Source: Fasciolopsis buskii (taxonomy: Eukaryota > Platyhelminthes > Trematoda > Plagiorchiida > Fasciolidae). From it: a DNA stretch of 64,000 bases. Every line of letters begins with the position of its first letter. Positions within the stretch are counted from its first letter, which is position 1. Shown here piece after piece: positions 35,233 to 47,513 of this stretch. The DNA is taken from the NCBI GenBank assembly GCA_008360955.1, contig LUCM01006656.1, positions 191,427 to 255,426 on the forward strand, given 5' to 3'. The notes beneath the pieces are model-generated. The model saw nothing but the letters and a program-made list of their open reading frames with translations. It ran no database searches and was not told the DNA's origin. Position numbers and translations under genes: made by a program.

Positions 35233-37509
35233 GTTTGTTCTCGAATGCACAACCGGATTTCACTGCGCACAACTTCACTAACAGTTTGATGAAATTTCAA
35301 GACTATTAATGCAAAAGAATGCGCTTACCTATCCATTTAAAATACTTGGCTAGGCTTCTGGTGCTCGATTTTCGTGGCACTGCAACGTTTCGCCAAATTT
35401 CGTTCTCCATCGGTTGGAAGACTGAGTTATTGATCACGTAGAAGGAACTTCATGGATGACGTCAAATGGTTCACACACAAGGCTTGGATAAAATTTACAC
35501 ACCACCTGATAACCTAAGGCTGAAACTGTATTGTATCAAATTCTACTCATTCTTTACATCATCAGGGTAGAACATTTCAGTAAACATGACGGTTGACCCC
35601 AAAAAGATTGCCAAGTTGTAGGTTGTCAACGGTAAAAATATTCGACCCAATAAGTTCACGTCCAAATGCCACGGCCAATGATGTCATATTTTCCCCCTTC
35701 CATTCCTAGGTGTCAGTGGTTTTATTATTGGCCTGCTTGCCAAGTCTTTCACTTCTGGTTTCAAAAACTAGCAAACGGAAATTCTGAGAGGCTCAAATCT
35801 GTTCCACATTGCAAAACTAAACCAGGCGAAACTATCCCAATCAACGAGTGCATGTTTGGATGTTCCCATGGATTATAAGTAGAGGTAACCAATTGAACAT
35901 TGTGGATTGCGATGCAAGCACCATTTAGTAAATGATTTTGGAAAATTAATTCCGTTTATCAGCTTATTAGCCAAGTCTTTTAAGTGAAACAGAATCGAAT
36001 GCGTACTATGGATTTATTAATAGTAACCAAGCCATTAAAAATGCAATGATTGCTCAAGGTGACTTAGCCCTTGGGGCGACAATGTCTGCTACAATGAGTA
36101 CATTTCACCCAGGGCAGGAAGCTGCATGTGTCACTGTGCACACCTGGATTGAACGAATCAAATACGGGCAAAACATTGAAGCTTAGCTAAATCGGTCTGC
36201 CAGACTAGTTGTGAATTATCAAATTATGTTAATTCGAAGCGCCGTTTGATGGTCAACAACGGAATGTTGTTGGTGCACGGTCGAATAAAAGTGCACTCCG
36301 ACTAAGTCGTCTTTTACGACCGGGGTTGTCACAGCTCTGATTCGGGTGTCTGACAGTGCGCAGAATGCTCCAATAGTGACTGATGTAGGCCCAAAAATGT
36401 TGTGCCCCGTTTACACGTATGTGAAACCTTGGTGAATCATCCGGATATAGGTTAGTTAGGTTGAAAGCCAGTGGCTATAGCCCGGGAAATGGAGAATCTT
36501 ATTTTCTTTGAGCACGAACGTCTATTAAGGAAACTTTGATACTTCGATGAGGTTGTATTTAATGAAATCAGTCACTTGGCATCATCGGTGGGCCCCGACA
36601 ATCGTGCACTGACCAAACTTAATGTAAGGAAAGGAACAACCTCTCTTCATCATACAAACCCTCCTTCCTAGCGTACTGACGCTCAGACCCACGTGAATAA
36701 TTGTACAGGTTCAAACCAGTTCAACGGCATGAACACACAGAATATGATGGACAGTGATCTAGGAGCCCCAGTCAGCAAACTCTGATCTGCTGCTCCCCGT
36801 AGGATGGATAATCAATAGTCTTGTAGAAAAAATGAATCCGCAAACTTATTTCACTTGAGGGATGCTCTGAACAATCCAACTCGAAGCTGAAATGGAAATC
36901 AAAACCTGGTCCTGTGTGACTCTAGTAAGTGAGGCTCGATGGTAGCATTTTAAATACACGTAGATAAACGGCTTAGTTGTCCACATCAATATCTTGTCTC
37001 CAATGTGTTTGTCAATGCAGCTTGGTCAGAGTACTCTAGTGCCGGGCTTCAATGGGAACAGAAACCAGAACTAGTTTTCAAACTAGTCAGAGATCGGTTA
37101 TCTTATCCGGACTGATAAACATCTTGAAATGAAACGATATGTTTAATGATTTCCCATCGAAAATCGATGGCAGTTAAGCTTTCTAAGTCGGTCGAATTTT
37201 CAGATGAAGAAAAATTTGTCACATCCCTGACATCAACGACCGTATGTTGTCTGAATATTTTACCAGACTGTTCTTGTATAGACATGTTAACAGAGAATAC
37301 TGTTGAGTTGGTCATTAGTCCGTAAGGTTAGATAGTTTGGCAGATACGTGAAAAAAATTGTTAGTTGGCGTTTGCGAATGCTCCAACAGAATGCTGAGCT
37401 TTACGTTTTGCAACCATTGGCCTTGCAAAACCTAATCTGATTATGCTAAAAAAGTCTACCTGTACCGTCAAACCGGTGGCTGAAGGAAGAACACAAATGA
37501 TGAAATGTT
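35233..37509. other. No gene or repeat recognised
   Basis: Short frames at 35.67-35.88 kb and 37.10-37.32 kb without motifs. No repeats seen up to the composite MITE. Confidence 0.35.
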
Positions 37510-37820
37510 TCTCACTGGAATCCTATTTGAATAGTTGGGAGCATGAATGGATGATATGTCGATTTAAGAATCACATGGTGATTCGTCGGAGGATATTCAC
37601 TGGTCAGGCAGACTAACATTTAGAAATAGGACACGAGACCCGAAACTATTGGGTTCCCTTCTCAGTAATATGTTTCATATGCAAAACTAGTAAAGAGATG
37701 GTTGGACAGAAGAATACCGGGTACGCATACCTGGAGACAGGTGATAACCGTGAAACCGGTTGTGTGCTTCGGGTGAAATTTCGTCCATCCATCCATATGC
37801 GAAACCTACTACTGAAAAGG
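37510..37820 (+). mobile_element. Composite MITE, copy 1
   Basis: Two parts. 37510-37657 is the left half of the fold-back element of 18.7 kb (TCTCACTGGAATCC...ACATGGTGATTCG) followed by a TCAGGCAGACTAAC segment. 37658-37819 is an inner element with about 24-base terminal inverted repeats: CTTCTCAGTAATATGTTTCA on the left, and its near-inverse GCGAAACCTACTACTGAAAAG on the right. An almost identical composite lies in reverse at 47252-47513, so the two parts moved or were amplified together. No coding capacity. Confidence 0.8.
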
Positions 37821-38645
37821 ATACCGAAAAATTAGCGGTCTAGTGATAAGCTGAAAAGCAGTACAGGAGGAGAACGAATTCGAATCCGAAAACGGCAGTG
37901 TCTGCGACACGGGCCTCTTTGCAATAGACGCAAAATCCAGTGACATTTTAGAAATCGATCTCCTATCTCAGGGGAGTGCACCGCACTCCTCATGCGTCGA
38001 AAGATCAATACAAATTTCAAAAATTGTGTTGAAATGCTTCCTCTCCATTGCAGTATTGTTATACTGTTGCTTTTAGGTAATTTGGTTCTATTGTTCGAAT
38101 GAACCCTCCCAGTCCAAAATCCACAGGTACTCGTGACTGGGAGGGGAAGGTATCCCAGATCTGTTAGATAAGCCTGCAGATTCACGTCAGCTGGATAACC
38201 GCCTGGTCATGTTGAAATCATCCAAGTTCATCCCTCCGCGGCAATACTAACGTTAATGATTATTCCTATAGTCTGTTGAATGTTGATTGCCTTCCGTTTC
38301 TGAAAACCAACTCTTGCCAGGAACTGAAAGCACACGAGAACCAAGACCGACTTCTGGTGTTCCGTTAGTTTGATTTCAGCACCATCTGTTTCGCTATATT
38401 CGGTATTACTTTGTCCGATTTCGGAAGCCCTCTAAATTGGGATTCCTGGTCTTCACACACAAGTACAAAATTCATAAATCTTGTTTGAATTGAGTCAAAC
38501 AAAACAAATGGTTAATGGTCATTGTGATTTTGCTGCGATATATCGACACATAACTACTGCTACGCATGTGGAATAAGGACGCATTCTGAAGAATACATTG
38601 CGGAAAACCAAGTTTCAAACGTGGCCAGTGTCGCGCTCACGACAT
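37821..38645. other. No gene; one strong hairpin inside
   Basis: A minus-strand frame of 117 codons (37832-38185) has no motif. The hairpin at 38104-38145 is listed separately. Confidence 0.35.
38104..38145. other. 11-bp GC-rich hairpin
   Basis: CCCTCCCAGTC at 38104-38114 is perfectly inverted as GACTGGGAGGG at 38135-38145, with a 20-base loop. Function unknown; no T-tract follows that would suggest a terminator. Confidence 0.6.
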
Positions 38646-39324
38646 TCCATCTTGTTTGACAAGTGGCAAGACCGGGATGACTAGAAATGTTCAGTGTGCA
38701 AAACGACCGACGACCATTCTGAATGAGCCCCTTGATTTTATCAGTCCACCAACACACATGCACGCGCATAACGGGCGCATACCATTTTGCCTTCTGGACC
38801 TTTGTTCCACAGTAGCTATCCGATTCTGTTTGTGCATAGAAAAGTGGTGCCATCTCGATTACGTAACCCGAAAAATTGTTTGTTTAGAAACGATTACCAC
38901 GGCCAGCCAATCGCCGGTGGTCCTGTAAACACGAATATCACGAGTTGGAATCCTACCACTGACAGTGCGCCCTCTCTTCTACAATGATTGCGCATTCGCC
39001 GTGGAACAAATAGACAAGGTGAAATATTGGCAATGTTGCAATTTGCCCCTTGCGAGCAGGACTACATGTGATTTTCACGTGACCGAGAGGTTGTAGGTAG
39101 ATGAATTTATCCTGCGCTATGCTGTTTTTTACATGGACAGTGAAGAAAAATTTTAATCAAAAACAGGCATACGATTGTTTTGTATATGGACTGAATAACA
39201 AGATAAGCAATGCTGGACGTTGAGAGGTCACAACAAAAACGTGGCTCTGTCTGACAAAATGGGAAAGTACCGACAGTATTGTATCATGTTATGTTGAATT
39301 GAAGTTTTCTGTACACTTGTCCGC
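38646..39324 (+). repeat. 680-bp direct duplication, unit 1
   Basis: Starts TCCATCTTGTTTGACAAG and ends TGTACACTTGTCCGC directly before the N. The first 208 bases are identical to unit 2; the remaining 470 differ at roughly 30 positions (about 93-94% identity), mostly transitions, plus a few small indels. A minus-strand frame of 97 codons crosses the 5' end but has no recognisable motif. Confidence 0.93.
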
Positions 39325-39325
39325 N
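39325..39325. other. Ambiguous base / assembly join
   Basis: The only N in the window, placed exactly between the two 680-bp units. It may mark a contig join. Confidence 0.95.
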
Positions 39326-40005
39326 TCCATCTTGTTTGACAAGTGGCAAGACCGGGATGACTAGAAATGTTCAGTGTGCAAAACGACCGACGACCATTCT
39401 GAATGAGCCCCTTGATTTTATCAGTCCACCAACACACATGCACGCGCATAACGGGCGCATACCATTTTGCCTTCTGGACCTTTGTTCCACAGTAGCTATC
39501 CGATTCTGTTTGTGCATAGAAAAGTGGTGCCATTCTGATTACGTAACCCGGAAAATTGTTTGTGTTTAGAAACGATTATCACGGCCAACCAATCGTCGGT
39601 GGTCCTGTAAACACGAATATCACGAGTTGGAATTCTACCACTGACAGTGCGGCCTCTCTTCTACAATGACTGTGCATTCGCCGTGGAACAAATAGACGAG
39701 GTGAAATATTGGCAATGTTGCAATTTGCCCCTTGCAAGCAGGACTGCATGCGATTTTCACGTGACCGAGAGGTTGTAGGTAAATGAATTTATCCTGCGCT
39801 ATGCTGTTTTTTACATGGACAGTGAAGCAAATTTTATTCAAAAATAGGCATACGGCTGTTTTGTATATGGACTGAGTAACAAGATAAGCAATGCTGGACG
39901 TTGAGAGGCCACAACGAAAACGTGGCTCTGTCTGACAAAATAGGAAAATACCGACAGTACTGTTTTATGTTATATTGAATTGAAGTTTGCTGTACACGTA
40001 TCCGC
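39326..40005 (+). repeat. 680-bp direct duplication, unit 2
   Basis: Begins with the same bases as unit 1 immediately after the N and ends TGTACACGTATCCGC, after which unique sequence resumes. See unit 1 for the comparison. Confidence 0.93.
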
Positions 40006-41617
40006 TTTTGCCCAAAGCTTTGGTCTGAACTCGTGGGTTTTGTGACCTTGGTCGAAATTGGATTATATGATACGTGTCCAGCATTGCTTCAGCATGTTAC
40101 GGGTGACCTTCTGGTTGCCAGGGACGGTTGCTAGATCTTCGTGATTTTCTTGGGAGAAATGTTCGGTCCAAACAACTGCATCCGTAGAGAATGCTCCAGT
40201 CTATCTGAAGCCAAAGGTTGGAGGCAAGAAGAAGTCAACACATAAGGCTGTTAATTGCCCTTTAGTCTTGGAGTCCAGACTCAAATGTTGCATGCGGATA
40301 TCACTGACGTTCCAGACTTTATTGCTCAGCGCCCAGCTTCTATTAAGAATCCAAATTCTCTCAAGGATTCATATCTGCAGCGTAAAATGTTCAGTCATGC
40401 ATTTACGTTTGCTAGGGCTTTCGTAGCCACAACTGCTACTGAGTAATCACTCGAGAACTTCGTCATGCCTCCTGCTCCAAAGGCAACAGTACTGGCGGTA
40501 GTATCCGTTGAAATCAACTTGTCAACTTATGACCTTGTTGTTAAATGACGAAACAGACGTACTACCGCAGGAGTGATGAGTTTAGAGCAGGCTGTGCCAA
40601 TAAACAGTTTGAGATATCCCGAGCTCGATGAGGGCCGACTGCAGCGAGGTGAACAGCTGATTTGCATGCTTGTATATACTCACTCCGGTTGCCTATCGCA
40701 TGCTGACTCCGGTAGCTACCCTGGCGAGTTCTACTGTTGTCGCCATGGGAGCCATTATTTCGCATCCTAGCGCCTCCACAGATGACCGGGTGCAGCGAAT
40801 TCGAAGGTAATAATGCCGGTTTTGTTGATGACAATATTGCTATTAATGGCTCAGACTCTCCATGATTCTTCAAATTTCGTTTAGTCGCTCCTATGAAATA
40901 CTATAAGTGCACACACACACACACACTTGCATACGCAAGCACAGGTGAAATCACCGAGAACATTATCTAGCAGTAATTGGGACAAAATGTTTGTTTTGTA
41001 CCGAAGTCCTTGTGTTTTCCCACAAATTAATAAGTAACATTTGTTTTTTGAGCACAAAGCAGCCGAAACGGTACTCGTTTTGTTAGAACTAAATCAGAAG
41101 GCGGTCTGGAGAGTGCCATGTTTCAGGCTGTCGCAGAAACACGAGAATTTGGACGAAAGCATGCTAAATGGTTAAACTGCGGTTTTGCATAGAGTAACCT
41201 GAGTATTTTTAGGGCAGAAATAATTAGACGCTAGCTTGGACAAATTACTCAGAAGTAACCGTAAGCTATGCTGACTACCGTCCAAGTGACCCTATGACCT
41301 AAGTGATCCAATCTGGATGCGTACATAGAATAACCTGCAAACAATACGTCTTCTTTAAACATCGATGAATGGGGAAAATTTATAACAAGCACATATGCGT
41401 CGACGGCTAGTAGGAGCTCACACTGTGGGTAGAGTAATCATGGGCTATTTATCCTGTATCCACCATTAAATTTTACGTTGTTTCGTTTTCATTTTTCTTC
41501 AGTACTTTTCGTCCTGTGTTTCCCGCGCGAATATCACGGACTTATCGACTCTTGTCAATCAAACACCAAATCATCGGAAGCAATTTGCTAATAGCTACGG
41601 AGTGTATATATTTTTTT
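40006..41617. other. No gene; short (CA)n run inside
   Basis: Frames of up to 103 codons at 40.26-40.87 kb lack motifs. Otherwise unremarkable. Confidence 0.35.
40910..40926. repeat. (CA)n microsatellite
   Basis: Eight to nine uninterrupted CA units. Confidence 0.9.
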
Positions 41618-41791
41618 ATCTTTTACTTCCTTTATTGAAGAAATAACAGTCTACATCATTTTTCAGGAAGGGGGTCGCGGCCAACAGAGGGCTGCCAAAT
41701 GGGAAGTTGACCAGCGGTGGAAGGATTCGAACCCGTGACCTTCACGTCCAGTAGCCACAGCCTTATCCGCTTGGCCACTGCCGGCCAAGCG
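41618..41791 (-). mobile_element. tRNA-type SINE, full length, inverted
   Basis: Read on the minus strand: GCTTGGCCGGCAGTGGCC start, A box TGGCCAAGCGG, a GGTTCGAATCC B box preceded by GAAGGTCACG, then CAACTTCCCATTTGGCAG, GCCGCGACCCCCTTCC and the tail CAATAAAGGAAGTAA. It lies about 800 bases from, and opposite to, the copy at 42.58 kb. Confidence 0.88.
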
Positions 41792-42575
41792 TATTCTCCA
41801 AGCAGGTTACGGCAATTCAAATGCTGCACAGACAAGAAGAACTGGGCCTTCCAACAAAGACCAGAAATAGGCATGGTAGAATTTGCAAAATCTATTACAA
41901 AACTTTGTTACGAAATCGCAGCCTCGCGTTCAGCTCAATTCAAGCGTTAGTATTTGCCATCAACGAATCGCCGATCATTAGAACAAACAAACAGACCTAG
42001 AAGACAAAATGGAACGGGAGTATCGCAACAGATTGACAAAGGCATCGGAGCAAAATTGAATTTTCTTGAGAAAAATCAGGAAATGAGCAAAAAAGCAATG
42101 CACATGGAAAAAGACCTCAATTCCGATCGCAGACTTCCGACAGCTTCTCTTGAAAATAGCTCGACATTTCCCACGGCCAAAGTGATCCATCTGGGATAGA
42201 CTTCTGTTGGTGAAAAGTCTGTTTCAAAAGCCTAGTTAATGATAATTGACAGTTAAAAATTTAACCAGCATTGTGCCAGAGGGCAATTGGTTCCATTTTT
42301 GGCACTGCTTCATTAGACGAATAGATCGGTTCAGCTCCGAATGCATTGTTTTTCAGGAGTCTCAAAATCACGCGCATTGCAACTATTTGTCGAGTATGGA
42401 AAGGTTGACTGCGCTTGGTCACAAAAATCGATTGTCTTTGTGCCTGTCGACCACAAGCTACTACTCCATTTGTTTATAAATTTGGTTTTCTACAGTTAAC
42501 TAACTATTGCTGATCGATTCACCCCACGGGAACAACTTTCAGTCCTCGAGAACGGCTCCGATTGACCCAGATTAC
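41792..42575. other. Spacer between inverted SINEs
   Basis: Holds a hydrophilic plus-strand frame (41954-42199, 81 codons) and another at 42246-42479, neither with a recognised motif. Confidence 0.35.
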
Positions 42576-42761
42576 GCCTGGCCGGCGGTGGCTAAGCGGA
42601 TAAGGTCGTGGCGTTTGGATGTGGAGGTCGCGGGTTCAAGTCCTCCCTCCGCCGGTAAACTTCCTCACTTGACAGCCCTCAGTTGGCCGAAACCCCCTTC
42701 CCGAGAAGTGATGCGCACTTCTGTTTCTTTAATAAAGGAAGTGAATCATAAAAAAATAAAA
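42576..42761 (+). mobile_element. tRNA-type SINE, full length
   Basis: GCCTGGCCGGCGGTGGC start, acceptor-like CCGGCGG paired with CCGCCGG, A box TGGCTAAGCGG, B box GGTTCAAGTCC (one change from consensus), body, and tail TTTAATAAAGGAAGTGAA followed by an A-rich end. The best preserved 5' end among the copies. Confidence 0.9.
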
Positions 42762-44224
42762 CAACCTCGTTTCAGTCGATTGCTGATAGTGTAGTTTCCA
42801 GCGGCTACTTCTATTTCACCAGATGTTTAGTGATATCTCAGTAGGAAGTCATTTTGAGTGATTGTCTAAGCAGACCGTAATCCTGAGTTCCGTCAAGAGA
42901 CAAAGAATTAACAATGGTCCTCTCGTCCATGGGACGTTTCTTACAGTTTTCCATGCTTATTCGATCCTTTCTCATCAAAATACCATTGCTTCTGAACTCC
43001 TTGCAATGACCGCGGCCTTGACTTTATTTGTTTATCATCATGGAGTATTAATGACGCATAAAAACGATGGTATTGTTTCACGCTAATGTGAAGACCGTCC
43101 AAATGACAAAATTATTCCGCATCATGTATACGAGCCGACGCTGATCTTTGAGTTGCAGATTTTCCAGTATGACTAATCCGGAATGATTTTCTGCCGCAAT
43201 GCGCAGAATCTTGCAGTTTTAGCCGAGTTCACCAGAACTGTGTCCAGGTGAAGTCGAGTGCAAGAGTGCAAATTTTCAAAGATGTGCTTTTCAACTCCTG
43301 GCAGCCAGCTCAACTTGGCACAATGGAAGGTCATTGCATAGGCACATAATGGTTCGATCGGACTTAGGATCATGTGATCTATTGTCTGGATCTGTTGACA
43401 GCGGCTACTAGTTGACGGAATTCATGTGGGCATTTTAGTTTCATAAGTTGGCGACCGGTCCTTTGTCAGTCTACTTTAGGGTTGGCCTGTGGATGAGCTT
43501 AAACGATAACGGTTCGATTTTCTGCTGTCAGCTGCCTTTCATAAAGCTACATAGTTGTCTGGTTTGTGCCAACATCTAGGGGACTGAATGGCGCATGAGG
43601 TAGAATCCAAGTTCTCGGGAAAGACTCCGACTGAAAACAACTGGAGTCGACTCGGGTGTAGCGGGAGTCACCAAGACTAAAACAGTTTGTAGAGTTGAGT
43701 ACCAAAGCATACGGTAAAACTGAACTCATTGAATCAACTTTGCTGTTGCTGTCACTTATCGCGGTTACCTGTTGAGAGTAAGCCACACCAAGCTGTTTCT
43801 AGATTGTGGTCACGACTTAGATTTACCGGTTCGGTGATGAGCAGTCTGCTAGAAATTCAGCCTCGATGAGCAGTGGGGTTTTGGTTAACACAACGCGATT
43901 AATCGGGTGCATTATGGGTAACCTTTGATCATTGCCCAATGTGTCTGCGACAAGAGTGGGACTACCAGATGTCGAACGGTTGATCTCAAGTTGAGAACTA
44001 ACGCGAATGGATGAGGCACGAGAAATAAATGAGGCAAAGTGCGAACATAGTAGGAAATGGTGTGACTTGGATGGTGGAGAGCTGAGTAACAACCAGACAG
44101 TGGTCGCTTTGATATCCTGAATATCCCACACTAATAACTTGAGTAAATAAATAATGCCCACCGATGTTGCGTAAGGCGTGAATTAATCAAAGCCGGAACG
44201 GAACTGTTGAACAAAGCGTTGGAA
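42762..44224. other. No gene or repeat recognised
   Basis: Frames of 66-112 codons on both strands, none with motifs. Confidence 0.35.
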
Positions 44225-44310
44225 AGGTGAGCGGTCGTGGCAGAATTCGAACTCGCGACTTTCAAATCGAAACGTCTCCATCCTATCCACTTGACCGACA
44301 CCGGGCCAGG
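44225..44310 (-). mobile_element. Divergent tRNA-like SINE head
   Basis: Minus strand reads CCTGGCCCGGTGTCGGTCAAG, an A-box-like region ending GTGGATAGG, then GAAAGTCGCGAGTTCGAATTC as the B box. The opening is close to the main family, but the sequence downstream (44150-44225) does not match the usual body, so it is either a different subfamily or an old copy. Confidence 0.55.
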
Positions 44311-47251
44311 ATGCAAACAAGAAACGGAGAACAGTTAAACCGTTCTGAATCTACTGATGGCGCTCTTCAGCAACAGTTTTATACCAATCCTAGATGAACA
44401 GGTTACACCGAAGCAAACGTGTAGATCGCATTGACAACAGAAGAGACTCTTAAACTACCCGTAGGCTTATGAACAATGTAAATGTTTACATTTTAACCAT
44501 TATCTTATTGCGAGAGGTCATTCCAGATCAGTACTGGACTGAAATAGCGATGAGTGATTTTGTTCATTGAACATTGCCAACTAACTCTCCCCAAGTTCCG
44601 TACACGCAATTTTTCCGAAAGACCGCAGTTATCTAAGTTTACGAGTGTGGCCTGGTCCTAGTTGGATCAGAAAGTAGCATCAAATTACCACAATGAAAAA
44701 TCAATTTGTTTCGTGCGGAGTAATATTTGAAGCTATTTCAAGGCACATTAGTAACCGGTCACAGGAGATAATTGCTTTAATCTGTCTCTCAAAGGAGACA
44801 GTGATAAGCATCAGACAGCTTCCGAAAACACGTCACCGTCAACAATTAAGGTAAAAAAACACCCCAGCCTGATTTCTGCTCGGTGGTGCAAACCGGATCT
44901 TAGGCCAGACGAAAGTCAGACAAGAAAAAATCGCAAGAAATCTTCAGCCTAACTTTTATTTCAATTAAGGTGAGTTAAGTGAGACGGAATTAATCAATAT
45001 TTGCCTTTCACAGGATTGAACTACCTTCGTATTTAGAGTAATACCCATTTTCTTCTTCCAAGAGTGTCTACTGTTTATCTTGACAATTCCCAAAGCCTAG
45101 CTTTTATTTTGCTCTTAAGTTCAGAAATTTCATCCCGAAACACTTCACCTCAATTCCAATTGTTGTTGTGGGCAACGGGGACATACCGTTCCCGTGGGAA
45201 AAGTGTTAGGAGGGTGTGTCGATCAAAATTTACACGATTGTGAAGCACAGTTTCGAACTGGTTAAGCATGTCGCTGCTTGAACTGCAGTGCTGTGGTGCT
45301 GTTCGAAGCAGACTTAGTCATCAATAACAATAGAAATTAGGTATCAGTGCTCTCAGTTAGGTTGTGGATCCTTTGGAATCGATTTACCGACAGGGGCAGG
45401 TGAGTGGAAACTATGCCAATGATTCTGTAATAAAGTTAACGATTAAACGTGGGAAACTTTTATTTTTGTCAAAAGTTAGTCCACTTGTATTTAATGTAGT
45501 GAACGTATTTTCATTTTGTTTCTGTTGTCACTTTAGATTCACAGATTCATTTAATCCCGTCAAATATCTCATTTTGGGAAGATATTCTGGAGCTTTGGAG
45601 ACAAGGAACTGTACGTATCTAGACACGGTGCTCAACAAACTGTCTATTTTGCTCTCTCTGTTGTCACTCTTTGTTTGCTACGAAACAACGGCAGAATGAT
45701 TCCACAGCGATCTCGAAGCTTCTTGTGCGGTGTCCAATGCACAACCCATCGACTTGTTCAGGGACCTGGGTAGCGATATTCTCCCCACGGCTGCGACTGA
45801 CAAGTCATATAAATTTGCAAACATTATTTAGAATAAGACTGAACACGTGACTGCCGTGTAACGAGGATTTTGCCTTCATTCATCAGTCAAATGAACATCG
45901 AACCGGGTGAAATATTTTTGCAATACAAAAAAGCACTTTTGTTTCAGTGTGGGCGAATGATGACAATAGTAGCCCACACTGAATCCCAACACAGGAGCAG
46001 GGCAGACGTTAAATAACTGTGGGAATTGTCGCTTGGCAGTCATTTTGAAACATGGATTTGGGATGAGGGAGAAATTCGTGTTGGACCCAAAATATTCATG
46101 TGGGCACTTTTTACGTGACCAAGCAAATCAAGTGGACGAAATTCCGTGCGATCGCGTGTCAACCTCACACGATAAGATCTGGGCATAAATGTGAATCCTA
46201 GTCGAAGTAAATTGATTAGTCCGAGAAACACATCGATGCCCGAGTGGGCGATCAGGTCTTGCCGCTGGGCTTGACAGTCTAGACATCATGCACAGCGTGC
46301 AAGCTTATTCCACTGAACGCCGCGGATGCTAGACCATGGACCCGAGCTGCTCGAGCGTGGCTCAAAATACAATGGACACACTGAGCACAGAACACATGAA
46401 AGAGTACTCAACGTGGTTAATTCAGCAAGGCAAACTGGTTTATTAAGTACGGAAATCGAGTCGTCTGATTTCCATTGAACAGGTTGGCATTATGGCCACC
46501 AAACTAGCTAGGCATATACTTTGGTGTTACGGTTATTGAGCGTATCAAAGATACACCTGTAACTGCGACCGAATATCCGCGCGAATTGTGCAAACCCGTG
46601 AAAAATCACTGTTCTGTCTTTTTTTAGTCGCAACTCCCGGAAGGGCTTATTTGCCGGAAGAGCTCTGTCGTAACTACACTCAAACATTTGCTATGTTTAG
46701 CCGAACTTTATGTCCGACACAAAAACCGTGCTACTAGTTGCCATCTGTGATTGCAGTGCGAAGACCTGAACGTCAACAATTCTACCGGTTTAATTAATCA
46801 AGAATGGGATTCATTTCATCTGAGCCCAGTTGATTTCAACAACCTGGCAACCGCTCGAGGTGGTTACAGGTGGTACGGTCTTCATTCGCTATTCAGGTAG
46901 GATGAAGTGCAATGGGACGAAGGAAATTAACCATGGAAAACCTGAATGAATTAGTTGTGAAAACATTAGGTCAACAAACACATTGGTAATGCATTTGACA
47001 TTAGAAGCAAGTAAGTGAATAGCGATTTGCTACTTATGTCTTATTTCTTATGAAGGCTTGCCTAATGATCTGTTTTGCTCTGCTTTCACATTTCTCGGAA
47101 CTGTGGCTCGTCCAGCTCTCTGAAGATCACGTGGACCACCCAGACCAAATGCCCTCCCTGTAGCATTTTTCCGTCTCAAGTGGGAGGATTTTTCAGCGCA
47201 CCCAGTTACCCAGGCACCCAAATTGCAGACAGTGATAATTATTAAGTTTTG
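44311..47251. other. No gene or repeat recognised
   Basis: The longest frame is 111 codons (45364-45699) with a hydrophobic middle but no family signature. No repeats seen. Confidence 0.35.
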
Positions 47252-47513
47252 CTTCTCAGTAGTATGTTTCGCATATGGATGGATGAACGAAATTTCCCCG
47301 GAAGCACACAACCGGTGTCGCGGTTATTACCTGTCTCCAGGTATGCGTACCCGGTATTCTTCTGTCCGACCATCTTTACTAGTTTTGCATATGAAACATA
47401 TTACTGAGAAGGGAACCCAATAGTTTCGGGTCTCGTGTCCTATTTCTAAATGTTAGTCTGCCTGACATATCACGCATTCACATTCCTAACTATTCAAATG
47501 GGATTCTGGTGAT
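47252..47513 (-). mobile_element. Composite MITE, copy 2, inverted
   Basis: Minus-strand copy of the 37.5 kb composite, at about 93% identity over the inner element by eye. The inner element is 47252-47411 with terminal repeats CTTCTCAGTAGTATGTTTCG and CATATGAAACATATTACTGA. Beyond it, GTCTGCCTGAC joins directly to ATATCACGCATTC, lacking about 41 bases present in copy 1; a GAC flanks the deleted segment on both sides in copy 1, suggesting a microhomology deletion. Confidence 0.8.

Noticed and set aside
38560..38853. Minus-strand 97-codon frame repeated at 39.2-39.5 kb
   Set aside because: It appears twice only because the DNA is duplicated; the shared part ends at the duplication edge and has no known motif.
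41656..41874. Minus-strand frame with a WPAVAKRIRLW segment
   Set aside because: It is a translation of the SINE's tRNA head and body, as are similar frames at 42.5, 49.8 and 62.4 kb.
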